Shown: positions 50,176 to 59,206 of the stretch, in pieces | How positions within the stretch are numbered: position 1 is the first letter of the stretch | Layout of the letters: every line of letters starts with the position of its first letter | NCBI RefSeq assembly: GCF_018069625.1 | Contig: NZ_CP072941.1 | Coordinates: forward strand, 10,044,001 to 10,108,000 | DNA length: 64,000 nt | From: Streptomyces yatensis | GTDB taxonomy: Bacteria; Actinomycetota; Actinomycetes; Streptomycetales; Streptomycetaceae | Direction: 5' to 3' | Program-made: the position numbers and the translations under genes | Notes under the pieces: generated by a model | Database searches by the model: none | What the model was told of the DNA's origin: nothing | What the model saw: the letters and a program-made list of their open reading frames with translations, nothing else

Positions 50176-51431
50176 GCCGCGTCACCTCCAAAGGCTCCCG
50201 GGGCTCCCGGGGCCGCGCGCAGGACGGCCGCGACGACGGGCCAGGGGCGGCCCGGTTCGGCCAGCACCAGATCGGCCCGCAGACCCGGCACGAGCCGGCC
50301 GCGGTCCGGGAGCCCGGCCACGTCCGCGGCGCCGCCGGTGACCAGGCCGACCGCCTCGGGCAGCGACGCCAGCCCGTCCTCGGCGAGCAGCAGCGCCGCC
50401 GAGAGCAGCCCCGACGGCAGGTAGTCGGAGGCGAGCGCGGTGACCAGGCCGCGGCCGACCAGCTCACGGCCGGACGCGTTGCCGTTGTGGGAGTGGCCGC
50501 GCAGCACGTTCGGCGCGCCCATCACGACCGGCATGCCGTGCTCGCGTGCGGCCTTCGCGGCCGCCGTCGTGGTGGGGAACTCCGCGACCGAGCCGCCCCG
50601 GTCGCACAGCTCCTCGATCTCCCGGGGCGAGCTGGGGTCGTGGCCGAGCAGCCGGATCCGGCCCGCCCCGGCCTGCTCGCCGAGCCACTCCAGCGCCTCC
50701 TCGCGGACGTCGAGCCGGCCGTCCCGGTCCTCGATCAGCCGGTCGACGTAGACGCGGGCCTCCTCCTCGGTGACCCCGCGGGTGCCGACCAGATACCGCT
50801 CGTAGTAGCCGCGGTCCGCGTACTGCCCCTGGCCCGGCGTGTGGTCCTCGTGCGACACCAGGACCGGCCCGCGGGCGGCGCCACCGATCTCCGCCAGCCG
50901 CTGCCGCAGCCCGGCCAGACCCTCCGGGCAGCGGATGTCCAGCCGGTGCAGGATCCGGTGGTCCACCAGGCCGTCGTCGCCACGGCTCTCCACGGCCGCG
51001 CAGATCCGCCGTGCGCTCTCCAGGGTGCGGCGCATCCCGCGGCCACCGCTCTCCTCGAACGCCGCGCCGTGGAACGCCGTCGTCACACCCGCCGCGCGCA
51101 GCTTGCCCTCGAAGGACAACAGCGCGAACTCCATGGGCAGTTCGGCCCCGGGGCGCGGCAGCAGCTCCTTCTCCAGACCGTCGCTGTGCACATCCACCAG
51201 ACCGGGCAGGCACAGCATCCCCTGGCCGTCGACATCGGCCTCCACACCGGCCGGGTGCGGTTCGACCGCCGCGATCCGGCCGTCCCGGACCGCGACCAGC
51301 GCGTCGTCCAGCAGCCGGTCCGGCAGCACCGCCCGTACGTGCCCCAGCACATAGTCCCGGGGCGGGCCGCCCAGCGTCCAGCCCTGGGCCGGCGCCTCGG
51401 CCGGCCCGCTGCTCACCAGTCCCGTGTTCAT
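50172..51431 (-). CDS. phnM: Ribose 1-methylphosphonate 5-triphosphate diphosphatase PhnM
   Basis: 419 residues. Amidohydrolase-fold features VDVHSDGLEKELLPRP and VMGAPNVLRGHSHNGN, the latter being typical of PhnM. It removes pyrophosphate from alpha-D-ribose 1-methylphosphonate 5-triphosphate before C-P cleavage by PhnJ. ATGA overlaps link it to phnL upstream and the phosphatase gene downstream. Confidence 0.94.
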   Translation of the reverse strand: MNTGLVSSGPAEAPAQGWTLGGPPRDYVLGHVRAVLPDRLLDDALVAVRDGRIAAVEPHPAGVEADVDGQGMLCLPGLVDVHSDGLEKELLPRPGAELPMEFALLSFEGKLRAAGVTTAFHGAAFEESGGRGMRRTLESARRICAAVESRGDDGLVDHRILHRLDIRCPEGLAGLRQRLAEIGGAARGPVLVSHEDHTPGQGQYADRGYYERYLVGTRGVTEEEARVYVDRLIEDRDGRLDVREEALEWLGEQAGAGRIRLLGHDPSSPREIEELCDRGGSVAEFPTTTAAAKAAREHGMPVVMGAPNVLRGHSHNGNASGRELVGRGLVTALASDYLPSGLLSAALLLAEDGLASLPEAVGLVTGGAADVAGLPDRGRLVPGLRADLVLAEPGRPWPVVAAVLRAAPGAPGAFGGDAA

Positions 51432-52204
51432 GCCGCGGCCTCCAGCATCTGCTCCGGCGCGCCCTGCCGGGCGATCCGTCCGTCCCCGACGAATACCACC
51501 CGGGACGCCAGCCGCCGGATGGCGTCCATGTCGTGGAAGACGGCGAGGACGGCGACGCCCTGCCCCGCCAGCGAGTCCACCAGCTCCAGCGCGGCCTCCC
51601 GGTTGGCCGGGTCCAGCGCGGAGACCGGCTCGTCGAGCAGCAGCAGCCGGGGCGGCTGCACCGTGCCCGCGGCGAGGTTCACCCGCTGGCGCTCACCGCC
51701 GGAGAGGACACCGCAGTCGACGTCCCACAGCGTCTCGTCGAGGTTCAGCCGGCGCAGCGCGGCCGCGGCGGCCTCCCTCGCCTCGCCCCGGTCGAGCCCG
51801 CGCCGCCGGGCGGTCGCCGCGACGACCTCCAGCGGGCCGGTGCGCGGCGGTGCGGCGAGGAACTGTGAGACATAGCCGAACTGCCGGCCGCGCAGCCGGG
51901 CCATCTCCCGGTCGGGCAGCGTGGTCAGCTCGACCGTCCCGGCCGGCGTGCGCAGCCGTACGGAACCCGAGTCCGGCAGGTAGGTGCGGTACACACAGCG
52001 CAGCAGCGAGGACTTGCCCGCACCGCTGGGGCCCGCGAGGGCGACGTGCTCGCCGGTGTGCACATCGAGGTCGACCCCGCGCAGCGACGGCACGGTCCGC
52101 CCGTCGATGCTGTGCAGGGTGAAGGACTTGTACAGGGCGCGTACGGACAGCACGGTGCCCTGGTTCTCGGATGGGGAGTGGGTGGAGTCGGCGGTGGTGT
52201 TCAC
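51428..52204 (-). CDS. phnL: C-P lyase ATP-binding protein PhnL
   Basis: 258 residues from the GTG at 52204, 8 bp after GGAGG; another GTG at 52213 overlaps the phnJK stop. Walker A GPSGAGKSS, signature LSGGERQRV, Walker B LLLLDEPVSALD. The start TVLSVRALYKSFTLHSIDGRTVPSLRGVDL fits PhnL. PhnL is an ABC-type ATPase associated with the C-P lyase core. Confidence 0.93.
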   Translation of the reverse strand: MNTTADSTHSPSENQGTVLSVRALYKSFTLHSIDGRTVPSLRGVDLDVHTGEHVALAGPSGAGKSSLLRCVYRTYLPDSGSVRLRTPAGTVELTTLPDREMARLRGRQFGYVSQFLAAPPRTGPLEVVAATARRRGLDRGEAREAAAAALRRLNLDETLWDVDCGVLSGGERQRVNLAAGTVQPPRLLLLDEPVSALDPANREAALELVDSLAGQGVAVLAVFHDMDAIRRLASRVVFVGDGRIARQGAPEQMLEAAA

Positions 52205-52209
52205 CGGGC

Positions 52210-54075
52210 TCACCTCCGGGCGGCGGCGACGAGCCGCTGGGTGTAGGGGTGGTGGGGATCGTGGAAGAGCTGGTCGGTCAGGCCCTGTTCGACGACCCGG
52301 CCCATCTGCATGACCAGCGTGCGGTCGGTCAGCGCCTCGATCACCGAGAAGTCGTGGCTGACGACCACGGCGGCCACGTCCCGCTCGGCGAGCAGGCTCC
52401 GCAGCAGATCGAGCACACCGGCGGCGACGGAGGCGTCCAGACCGGTGGTGGGCTCGTCGAGCAGCAGGACGGGCGGTTCGGTGGCCAGAGCCTTGGCGAT
52501 CTGCACGCGCTGCCGCATGCCGCCGGAGAAGGTGTGCACCGGGTCGTCCATGCGGGACAGCGGCACCTCGACCCGGTCCAGCAGCTCCGCCGCGCGGCGC
52601 CGGATGGCGTGATAGCCGCGCCAGCCCGCCGCGGTCAGCCGCTCGGCGATATTGCCGCCGGCGGAGACGCGCAGGTCGAGCCCGGCGGCCGGGTCCTGGT
52701 AGACCACGGCCATCGAGTCGATCCGCAGCCGCCGCCGTACGGCCGCGGGCAGCGCGAGCACCTCGGACGCGCCGTCGTCCACCGAGGCCAGGTGGACCTG
52801 TCCGGCCGTGGCCGGCTCGTCGCCGATGACACAGCGCAGCACGGTGGACTTGCCGGAGCCCGACTCGCCGATGAGGCCCAGGGCCTCGCCCGGCGCCACG
52901 TCGAAGGAGACGTCCCAGGCGGCGACCACCGCACCGGTGGACGGGCTGATCGCGGTGGCGTGCTCGGGACCCGTGCCGGGTACGGCCGACGCGCCACCCG
53001 CGCCGTGCACCTTGCCGATGCCGTCGACGCGCAGGGCCCACTCGGGACCGTCGGCCCGGGTCCTGCGGGCGGGCGCCGGCGCGTCGTCCGTCGCGACGGC
53101 AGGGGTCACGGGCGCGCCCCGGCGACCCGCGCGGACTGCCGGATCGGGCAGCAGCGCCAGCGGGGCGCGCTCCCGGTGGGCGCCGGTGTCGGCGTCCCCG
53201 GCCTGGACCCGCGCGCACCACTCGGTGTCGCTGCAGGCGAAGGCGCCCTCGGTACCGGCGTTGACGAGGTAGACGTCGTCGCTGCCGCAGAACTTGCAGC
53301 GCCCGCCCGGCTCGTGCTCGACCTCGAAGGGCACGTCGTCGAAGGTCAGGGGCCGCACCTCGGTGTGCGGGGGCACCGCGTAGATGCGCTTCTCCCGGCC
53401 GGCGCCGAAGAGATTGAGGTGCTCGGCCTCGTGGAGCCGTGGCACGTCCCAGCGCGGGATGGGGCTGGTCGCCATCACATAGCGGCCGCCGACCAGCACC
53501 GGGTAGCCGGTGCTCGCGGTGATCATGCCGTTGCGGACGATGTCCTCGTAGAGGCTGACCCACATCGCGGAGTAGTCGCCCTCGGCGTGCATCCGCGCGC
53601 ATTCGGCCACCGACTTCTGCACACCGCGCAGCGGCTCGGGCACCGGCACCTGGTAGACCAGCACATGCCGGGCGCCCAGGGCCTCCTCGGGGATGCGGTG
53701 CCGGGTCTGTACGACCGTGGCCTCCCGGGTGTCGGCGGACTCGCCGCACCCGGTGGTCCCGGCGATCATCCGGCGCAGATTGGTGGCGTTGACCCCGGCG
53801 TCATCGCCCTGGTCGATCACCTTCACGGTGTCCTCGGCGCCGATCACCCCCAGGGTGATCTGCAGTCCGCCCGAGCCCCAGCCGCGCGCCACCGGCATCT
53901 CCCGGGAGCCGAACGGGACTTGGTAGCCGGGCACGCAGACCGCGGCGAGCGCGGCCCGGCGGATCTCCCGCTTGGCGTCCTCGTCGAGGATCCCGGCAGG
54001 CGGGCTGCCCGCGTCCGCCTCGGCGACGAGCGCGCCGATCCCGGACACCTGCGGTGTGTCGTACGTCGTGCTCAT
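52210..54075 (-). CDS. phnJK: PhnJ-PhnK fusion: C-P lyase radical SAM subunit joined to ABC ATPase
   Basis: 621 residues in one frame. Residues 1-~300 are PhnJ: PGYQVPFGSREMP (Gly50, equivalent of the E. coli glycyl-radical Gly32), TRHRIPE, LFGAGREKRIYAVPP, and the Cys set C260-x2-C263-x17-C281-x5-C287 for the Fe-S cluster and thiyl radical. After a ~40-residue Ala/Pro/Arg linker, residues ~345-621 are PhnK: Walker A GESGSGKST, signature FSGGMRQRV, Walker B LLLDEPTTGLD. No good internal start with a ribosome site was found. In E. coli PhnK docks on PhnJ, so the fusion is structurally sensible. Confidence 0.9.
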   Translation of the reverse strand: MSTTYDTPQVSGIGALVAEADAGSPPAGILDEDAKREIRRAALAAVCVPGYQVPFGSREMPVARGWGSGGLQITLGVIGAEDTVKVIDQGDDAGVNATNLRRMIAGTTGCGESADTREATVVQTRHRIPEEALGARHVLVYQVPVPEPLRGVQKSVAECARMHAEGDYSAMWVSLYEDIVRNGMITASTGYPVLVGGRYVMATSPIPRWDVPRLHEAEHLNLFGAGREKRIYAVPPHTEVRPLTFDDVPFEVEHEPGGRCKFCGSDDVYLVNAGTEGAFACSDTEWCARVQAGDADTGAHRERAPLALLPDPAVRAGRRGAPVTPAVATDDAPAPARRTRADGPEWALRVDGIGKVHGAGGASAVPGTGPEHATAISPSTGAVVAAWDVSFDVAPGEALGLIGESGSGKSTVLRCVIGDEPATAGQVHLASVDDGASEVLALPAAVRRRLRIDSMAVVYQDPAAGLDLRVSAGGNIAERLTAAGWRGYHAIRRRAAELLDRVEVPLSRMDDPVHTFSGGMRQRVQIAKALATEPPVLLLDEPTTGLDASVAAGVLDLLRSLLAERDVAAVVVSHDFSVIEALTDRTLVMQMGRVVEQGLTDQLFHDPHHPYTQRLVAAARR

Positions 54076-55193
54076 CGGCAGTCCTTTCCGGCGGGCTCGG
54101 CGGCCCGCGCGGGCGGGTCCTCTCCCGCCTCGGCGGCGGCCCGCATGGCTTGCTTGCGCTCGACCATCGAGCGGAAGGTGACGTAGTGGGGGAGCTTCAG
54201 GTGCTCCAGGAAGCCGCCCGAGTCGAGGCCGTCGATGGTGAGCAGCAGCAATTGCTCCAGCGGCCCGCTGCGGCCGAACCGGCGGTTGGCGATGTCCAGG
54301 TTGGCCATGGCGATCGCCTTGCGCTCGTTGTGCCCGAAGCACAGGCCGTAGCCGATGTCGAAGCGCGTACGGTCCTCGTCCGCACCGTCCAGGTCCTCGA
54401 TGGCCTCGGCCTCGGTGACCCGGAACTCGCCTACGGCGACGGGGTTCCCGGTGTGCGGGTGGCGGACCCGCAGCGGCAGCCGGCCGTGCCGCAGCTCGCC
54501 CAGGGTGATCTCGTGCACATCGCCGTCCGGCCCGAGGATCGAGCGGTACCACAGCGCCACCAGCGCACCGGATTCGGCGCGGGCCATGGCGGCCAGGACG
54601 GCGGAGCGGTCGGCGGGCGGCCGGGCGGGCTTGCGGGTGATGTCGTGCGGCTCCGGATCGTCGGTGGTGCGCCCCTCGGCGAGCAGCTCCATCTTCCGCA
54701 GCAGGTCCATGAACCGGCGGGGGCTGCGCTGCTCCTCGGTGCGCTCCGCGGAACTCGTCCCGGCGTGGTCCTCCTGGTCCGGCTCCGGCCGGCCGTCGGG
54801 CCGCTCCAGCAGGCGGCCGGTGTAGTCGGAGGTGCGGCCGAGCAGCTGCGGTCCGTCGGGCTCGCGGAACGCCGGCACGATGCGGCGTATCACGGTCATC
54901 TCGCCCGGGTCGACGGGTTCGCTGACCGCCAGCCGCGGCAGGGTGGACCGCTGCGCGCGCAGCAGGTGCGATGCCTCCAGGGTGTCCCCCTCGGCCTGCC
55001 GGAAGGCGTCGGCCGCGGTGGGCTCGTCGTACAGCCCGGCCTCGCCCATCACCCGGTCGACGGCCAGCCGGAACCGGGCGGTGATCTGCTCGGTGGACGA
55101 CCACGGCGCGGGCGCGTGGTCCCGCTTGCGGCGGACCAGGTCCTCGGCGGCGAGAATCGCCTCGAGTCCTCCGCGTGCTCCCGAGTACCCCAT
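54072..55193 (-). CDS. phnI: C-P lyase core subunit PhnI
   Basis: 373 residues. The N-terminal MGYSGARGGLEAILAAEDL and the C-terminal GYGLCFGHNERKAIAMANLDI, LEHLKLPHYVTFRSMVERK are PhnI hallmarks. With PhnG, PhnH and PhnJ it forms the core that moves the phosphonate onto ribose triphosphate from ATP. A ~25-residue acidic, disordered insertion (PDGRPEPDQEDHAG...) is seen in the middle. It overlaps phnJK by ATGA. Confidence 0.95.
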   Translation of the reverse strand: MGYSGARGGLEAILAAEDLVRRKRDHAPAPWSSTEQITARFRLAVDRVMGEAGLYDEPTAADAFRQAEGDTLEASHLLRAQRSTLPRLAVSEPVDPGEMTVIRRIVPAFREPDGPQLLGRTSDYTGRLLERPDGRPEPDQEDHAGTSSAERTEEQRSPRRFMDLLRKMELLAEGRTTDDPEPHDITRKPARPPADRSAVLAAMARAESGALVALWYRSILGPDGDVHEITLGELRHGRLPLRVRHPHTGNPVAVGEFRVTEAEAIEDLDGADEDRTRFDIGYGLCFGHNERKAIAMANLDIANRRFGRSGPLEQLLLLTIDGLDSGGFLEHLKLPHYVTFRSMVERKQAMRAAAEAGEDPPARAAEPAGKDCR

Positions 55194-55876
55194 CAGTCCT
55201 CCTCCTCGGCCACGGCATCGGCCACGGCGCCGGTCGTGGCATCGGCCACGATCGTGACGGTCGTGCTGCGCGGCAGGCCCATGACGCGGCCGTCGGGGGT
55301 GGCGAGCAGCAGATCGGCCCCCGCGGGGAAACCGCCGACGGCCTCGGCGCGCGCCGCCACGAACCCGTCCGGCACGCCTTGCGGGGCGATGTCCCGTTCA
55401 CCCGGCACGCCGGGCCCGGACAGCCGCCAGGTGGACGGCCCGCCCTCCAGCGCGGCCACCGGCAGACACAGCACGGCGCCGTCCTCCGGCGCGTCGGCGG
55501 TGCCCCGGGCCAGCCGCCGGATCTCCTCCGCCGTGACGGGCCGTACGGCGGCGGCGAGCCGCGCCTCCTCCAGCGGCACCGCGGGGGCGTTGGTGGCCAC
55601 GCTCACCACGTCCGACCAGCGGTGCGAGCCCTCATCCTCCAGGACGCGGACACCGGTGCCGAGGTCCGCGAGCGCGAGGACCGGCAGCAGCGCGGGCGGC
55701 ACCGCGCCGGGGGCGTCCGCGGGGAACCGGGTCACCGTGCCCGGCCGCGCCAGGGCGTCGAGCACGGCGCGGAAGACGCCCTGGGCCTGGGCCGGGCCCA
55801 GCTTGGCCGCGGTCACCAGTTCCGCGGTTCCGGCGGCGCCGGCGGCGGGTGCCGGCTCTGTTTCCACGGCGGTCAC
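55193..55876 (-). CDS. phnH: C-P lyase core subunit PhnH
   Basis: 227 residues from a GTG overlapping the phnG stop (GTGA). The segments AQGVFRAVLDALARPGTVTRFP, LADLGTGVRVL, WRLSGPGVPGERDIAP and GADLLLATPDGRVMGLPRST match PhnH. The ORF can be extended upstream, but the extra residues are antisense-like to phnG. It is the partner of PhnG, PhnI and PhnJ in the core complex. Confidence 0.93.
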   Translation of the reverse strand: MTAVETEPAPAAGAAGTAELVTAAKLGPAQAQGVFRAVLDALARPGTVTRFPADAPGAVPPALLPVLALADLGTGVRVLEDEGSHRWSDVVSVATNAPAVPLEEARLAAAVRPVTAEEIRRLARGTADAPEDGAVLCLPVAALEGGPSTWRLSGPGVPGERDIAPQGVPDGFVAARAEAVGGFPAGADLLLATPDGRVMGLPRSTTVTIVADATTGAVADAVAEEED

Positions 55877-56307
55877 GTCAGCTCCTCGAATGCGACGACG
55901 GTCGGGGCGAGCTCCGCCCACTCCTGGCTCTCCCGCCGCTCGCGGCGCTCCGCGACGCGTTCGCACAGCAGGTCGATCTCGGCGGTCCGGGGGCGGCCGC
56001 ACTGCGCCTCGGCGTCCAGCACCGCGGCGGCCAGCGCGGCCGCGCGGTCGTCCCCGAGACGCATGGCCCAGCCGCGGTGGCCCGCGAGCTCCACCTCGGC
56101 CCGGCAGGCCAGCACGTCACCGAGCAGGAACCGCTGCTCCAGGACCGGCTCGCGGACCTGCGCGGTCACGCACCCGACCTCGGGCCCCACCAGCACCCGT
56201 ACCTGCGCGCCGTCGGCGATGCAGGCATCGGCCAGTTCGATCAGTTCGGCCCTCTCGGCCTCGGCCAGCAGGGCACAGCGATGCTCCCTGCTCATGACGT
56301 ATGTCAC
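55873..56307 (-). CDS. phnG: C-P lyase core subunit PhnG
   Basis: 144 residues from the GTG at 56307, about 6 bp after AGGAG; an ATG four codons in is the alternative. VRVLVGPEVGCVTAQVREPVLEQRFLLGDVLACRAEVELAGHRGWAMRLGDDRAAALAAAVLDA is characteristic of PhnG. It is the first catalytic gene of the operon, 22 bp after phnF. The spacer has two copies of a CCAGGAGAA-type unit. Confidence 0.93.
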   Translation of the reverse strand: MTYVMSREHRCALLAEAERAELIELADACIADGAQVRVLVGPEVGCVTAQVREPVLEQRFLLGDVLACRAEVELAGHRGWAMRLGDDRAAALAAAVLDAEAQCGRPRTAEIDLLCERVAERRERRESQEWAELAPTVVAFEELT

Positions 56308-56329
56308 TGCTTCTCCTGGTTCTCCTGGT

Positions 56330-57094
56330 TCATTGCGGTGTGACAACTCTCCGCGGTGTGGCGACCTCGTCACCGGTGGCCGCCTGTTCGTCGAGTTCGA
56401 CCACGACCCGGACGGCGTCGGCACGGGTCCAGGTACGGCTGCACATCAGGACGTTGCCGAGCGCCTCGTCCCGGCTGACGCTCTCCACCAGCCAGGCGGG
56501 CTGGCTGCTCTCCATGCGCAGGACCCGCAGGACCTCCGCCGGGGGCACGTCGATGCTGACCCGGCACCAGGCCCGCATCGGCCGCACCCGCACCGTCTGG
56601 CGGAGTACGAGATCGACGGAGTCGACCGCGTGCAGTGCCAGATCCAGGTGCGGCACCTCGTCCACCGGGATCCACTCGTGGGTCCAGGAGGCGAGGAGGT
56701 CGTCGATGTAGAACTCGCGCACCACCTCGTGCACCGGCGACCCGGCGGGCCGCTCGAACCTGTCCGCCAGCCCCGCGGGCAGGGGGATCGTGCGCACCGA
56801 CTTGACCAGCGCACGAGGTGTGGCGCCCGCCGCGGCGATCGTGGTGGACCACGACGGCGGGACGCTGCGCGAGATGACGTAGTCGATGCGCCGGTTGACG
56901 AACGTGCCCGACCCCTGGGTCCGGCGGACGACGAATCGGCGCTCCAATTCCTGAACGGCCGCCCGTGCGGCGGCCCGGCCCACGCCGAACCGCCGGGCGA
57001 TCTCGGCCTCGCTGGCGACCCGTGTGCCACGGGCGCACTCGGCCAGCTCGGCGGACAACTGCTCCGCGATCTCCAGATACCTGGTCGCACTCAC
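56330..57094 (-). CDS. phnF: GntR-family regulator PhnF
   Basis: 254 residues, GTG start. Winged helix at the N-terminus (ARGTRVASEAEIARRFGVGRAAARAAVQELERRFVVRRTQGSGTFV) followed by a UTRA ligand domain. It is the promoter-proximal gene of the C-P lyase operon, in the same direction as phnG-M, and so is named PhnF. It probably represses the operon and itself through an inverted repeat just upstream. Confidence 0.9.
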   Translation of the reverse strand: MSATRYLEIAEQLSAELAECARGTRVASEAEIARRFGVGRAAARAAVQELERRFVVRRTQGSGTFVNRRIDYVISRSVPPSWSTTIAAAGATPRALVKSVRTIPLPAGLADRFERPAGSPVHEVVREFYIDDLLASWTHEWIPVDEVPHLDLALHAVDSVDLVLRQTVRVRPMRAWCRVSIDVPPAEVLRVLRMESSQPAWLVESVSRDEALGNVLMCSRTWTRADAVRVVVELDEQAATGDEVATPRRVVTPQ

Positions 57095-57160
57095 ACCGGG
57101 AACTGTGATCGGCCCACTCGTCCGGACAACCTGCCGATGGCCAACGAGTCAGGCCGGGAA

Positions 57161-57188
57161 CGTGAACAAACGGCACAGTTGTTTCACG
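57161..57188. promoter_or_regulatory. PhnF operator candidate
   Basis: An imperfect inverted repeat with 11-bp arms (CGTGAACAAAC against the complement of GTTGTTTCACG, 9 of 11 pairing) and a 6-bp spacer, ~70 bp upstream of the phnF start. Confidence 0.5.
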
Positions 57189-57206
57189 ATTCGAACCGGC
57201 CTTCTC

Positions 57207-57221
57207 CCTTGGAATCCAAGG
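57207..57221. promoter_or_regulatory. Perfect 15-bp palindrome upstream of phnF
   Basis: CCTTGGA-A-TCCAAGG (7-bp arms, one central base), between the end of the XRE gene and phnF. It may be a regulatory site or part of a transcript end. Confidence 0.4.
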
Positions 57222-57241
57222 TGTGCGCGCGTCCTGCGGCG

Positions 57242-58087
57242 TTACGCGGCCGTCCAGGCGGTGAGGATGCGCAGGGCATCGTGCGACGGGGTGCCGGGCT
57301 CGGCGGTGAGGACCATGAGGCGCTGCCCTGAGCCGTCGGGGCTGCTCCAGACATCGCAGTCCAGTGTCAGGTCACCGGCCAGCCGATGCCGGTAGTGCTT
57401 GGTGCCGTAGCTGAGGCTGTTGACGCGGTGCTCGGCCCACCAGGTGCGGAAGTCGGCGTCCTGGACGGACAGCTCGCCGACGAGCTGGGCCAGCTCGGGG
57501 TCGTCGGGATCCGCCGCGGCCTCCATGCGCAGGGCGGCGACGGCGTCGCGGGCGTCGTGCTCCCACTCCCGGTGCATGGCGCGGACGACCGGATCCGTGA
57601 ACAGCAGGCGGATGTAGTTGCGCCGCCCCGGTGGCGTCAGCGAGAAGTCGGTGAACAGGGCCGCGGCGGCGACGTTCCAGGCCAGGATGTCCATCCGCTT
57701 GCCGAGAACGACGGCGGGGGAGCCCGTGAGCTGGTCGAGCAGGCGCCGCATGGCGGGTCGCATGCGCTGCGCGGGCGCCCGTCGACGGCGCGGCCGCGCG
57801 TCGGACCTGCCGGCCAGTTCGTAGAGGTACTTCTGCTGGTCGTCGTCGAGGCGCAGCGCGCGGGCGAGGGTGGCGAGCACCGATACGGATGCTCGGACCC
57901 GGCCCTGTTCCAGCCGGGTGTAGTAGTCGACGCTGATGGCCGCGAGCTGGGCGACCTCTTGGCGGCGCAGTCCCGCGACCTTGCGATGCGAGTCGGTCTC
58001 GGGCAGGCCCAGATCCCGCGGAGCCAGCTGTGCTCGGCGAGCCTTGAGGAAGGCTCCGAGATCGCGGGGAGCGGGTGCCGGAGTCAT
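57242..58087 (-). CDS. XRE-family regulator with MmyB-like domain
   Basis: 281 residues from the ATG at 58087, which has GGGGAG upstream. HTH VAGLRRQEVAQLAAISVDYYTRLEQGRVRASVSVLATLARAL, then an MmyB-like domain (AVVLGKRMDILAWNVAAAALFTDF... LYELAGR). It is similar in layout to the XRE gene at 5.3 kb. Divergent from the alpha/beta hydrolase, which it probably controls; an imperfect inverted repeat (GGGGCA...TGCCCC) at 58124-58157 lies between them. Confidence 0.92.
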   Translation of the reverse strand: MTPAPAPRDLGAFLKARRAQLAPRDLGLPETDSHRKVAGLRRQEVAQLAAISVDYYTRLEQGRVRASVSVLATLARALRLDDDQQKYLYELAGRSDARPRRRRAPAQRMRPAMRRLLDQLTGSPAVVLGKRMDILAWNVAAAALFTDFSLTPPGRRNYIRLLFTDPVVRAMHREWEHDARDAVAALRMEAAADPDDPELAQLVGELSVQDADFRTWWAEHRVNSLSYGTKHYRHRLAGDLTLDCDVWSSPDGSGQRLMVLTAEPGTPSHDALRILTAWTAA

Positions 58088-58256
58088 GCTCCCCATTCTC
58101 GCGTGAGCGGCACCCATGGTGAGGGGGCAGGTTTCTTCCCAGCCAGGAACGTGCCCCTTTTGCGTGCCCGGAGCCGCGCCGAGGGTGGACATGTGCCCGG
58201 CGGTGTGCCGGGCGCGGAGCCCACCGCACAGGTGCGGCCCCGCCGAGAGAGCACTC

Positions 58257-59192
58257 ATGGAGCATCCCGTGGCGAAGACCGACGTCACCTTCGACAGTGC
58301 CGGCATCCCGCTCGCCGGCCACCTCTACCTTCCCGACACCCCGGCACCGGGCCCGCGCCCGGCGATCGTCGTCGGCCACCCCGGCAGCGGTGTGAAGGAG
58401 CAGGCCGCCGGTCTGTACGCGCGGCGCCTGGCCGAGAGGGGTTTCGTCACCCTCGCCTTCGACGCGGCCCACCAGGGCGAGAGCGGCGGCGAGCCGCGCG
58501 GTCTGGAGGATCCCGCCCACCGCGTCGAGGACCTCAAGGCGGCCGTCTCCCACCTCACCACCCGCGGCGACGTCGACGCGGAGCGCATCGGCGCACTCGG
58601 CATCTGCGCCTCCGGTGGCTACGCACTGCCCGCCACCGCGAGCGATCACCGCATCAAGGCCGTCGCCACGGTCAGTGCCGTCGACATCGCCCGCCAGTTC
58701 CGCCTGGGGGCCGACGGGACCCAGGACCCGTCCGTGTTCCAGGGCATGCTGGCTGCCGCGGCGCACGCACGCACCACCGAGGCTCATGGTGAGGCGCCGC
58801 CGGTCCTGACCCTCTTCCCCGACACCGCCGAGCAGGCCCGCGCGCTCGGCGGAGAACACGGCGCCGAGGGCTTCGACTACTACCGCACCCCGCGAGCCGG
58901 ACACGCCCGCTCGGCGCGCTTCTTCACCTGGACCAGCATCGACAAGATGGCCACCTTCGACGCCTTCACCCCGATCCCGCTGATCGGGCAACGCCCTCTG
59001 CTCATGATCGTCGGCGCCCGCGCCGTCACCTCCTGGATGAGCGTCGAAGCGTTCCAGCGGGCCATCGGGCCCAAGGAGATCCACTGGATCAACGGCGCAA
59101 GCCATGTCGACCTCTACGACAAGAAGCAGTACGTGGACCCCGCCCTCGAGAAGCTCGCCGGCTTCTTCGGCGAGCACCTGGGCCACCAGTGA
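58257..59192 (+). CDS. Alpha/beta hydrolase, dienelactone-hydrolase-like
   Basis: 311 residues from the ATG at 58257. PAIVVGHPGSGVKEQ gives the oxyanion region, LGICASGGYALP the nucleophile elbow (central residue Cys, as in dienelactone hydrolases), and NGASHVDLYD the catalytic His. The family hydrolyses esters, lactones or xenobiotic bonds. Divergent from an XRE regulator, a common pairing in Streptomyces. Substrate unknown. Confidence 0.88.
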   Translation: MEHPVAKTDVTFDSAGIPLAGHLYLPDTPAPGPRPAIVVGHPGSGVKEQAAGLYARRLAERGFVTLAFDAAHQGESGGEPRGLEDPAHRVEDLKAAVSHLTTRGDVDAERIGALGICASGGYALPATASDHRIKAVATVSAVDIARQFRLGADGTQDPSVFQGMLAAAAHARTTEAHGEAPPVLTLFPDTAEQARALGGEHGAEGFDYYRTPRAGHARSARFFTWTSIDKMATFDAFTPIPLIGQRPLLMIVGARAVTSWMSVEAFQRAIGPKEIHWINGASHVDLYDKKQYVDPALEKLAGFFGEHLGHQ

Positions 59193-59206
59193 ATTCCAAG
59201 GCCGGG

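Noticed and set aside
54054..56297. A long plus-strand frame across phnI, phnH and phnG
   Set aside because: It is antisense to three recognisable C-P lyase genes and shows no family features.
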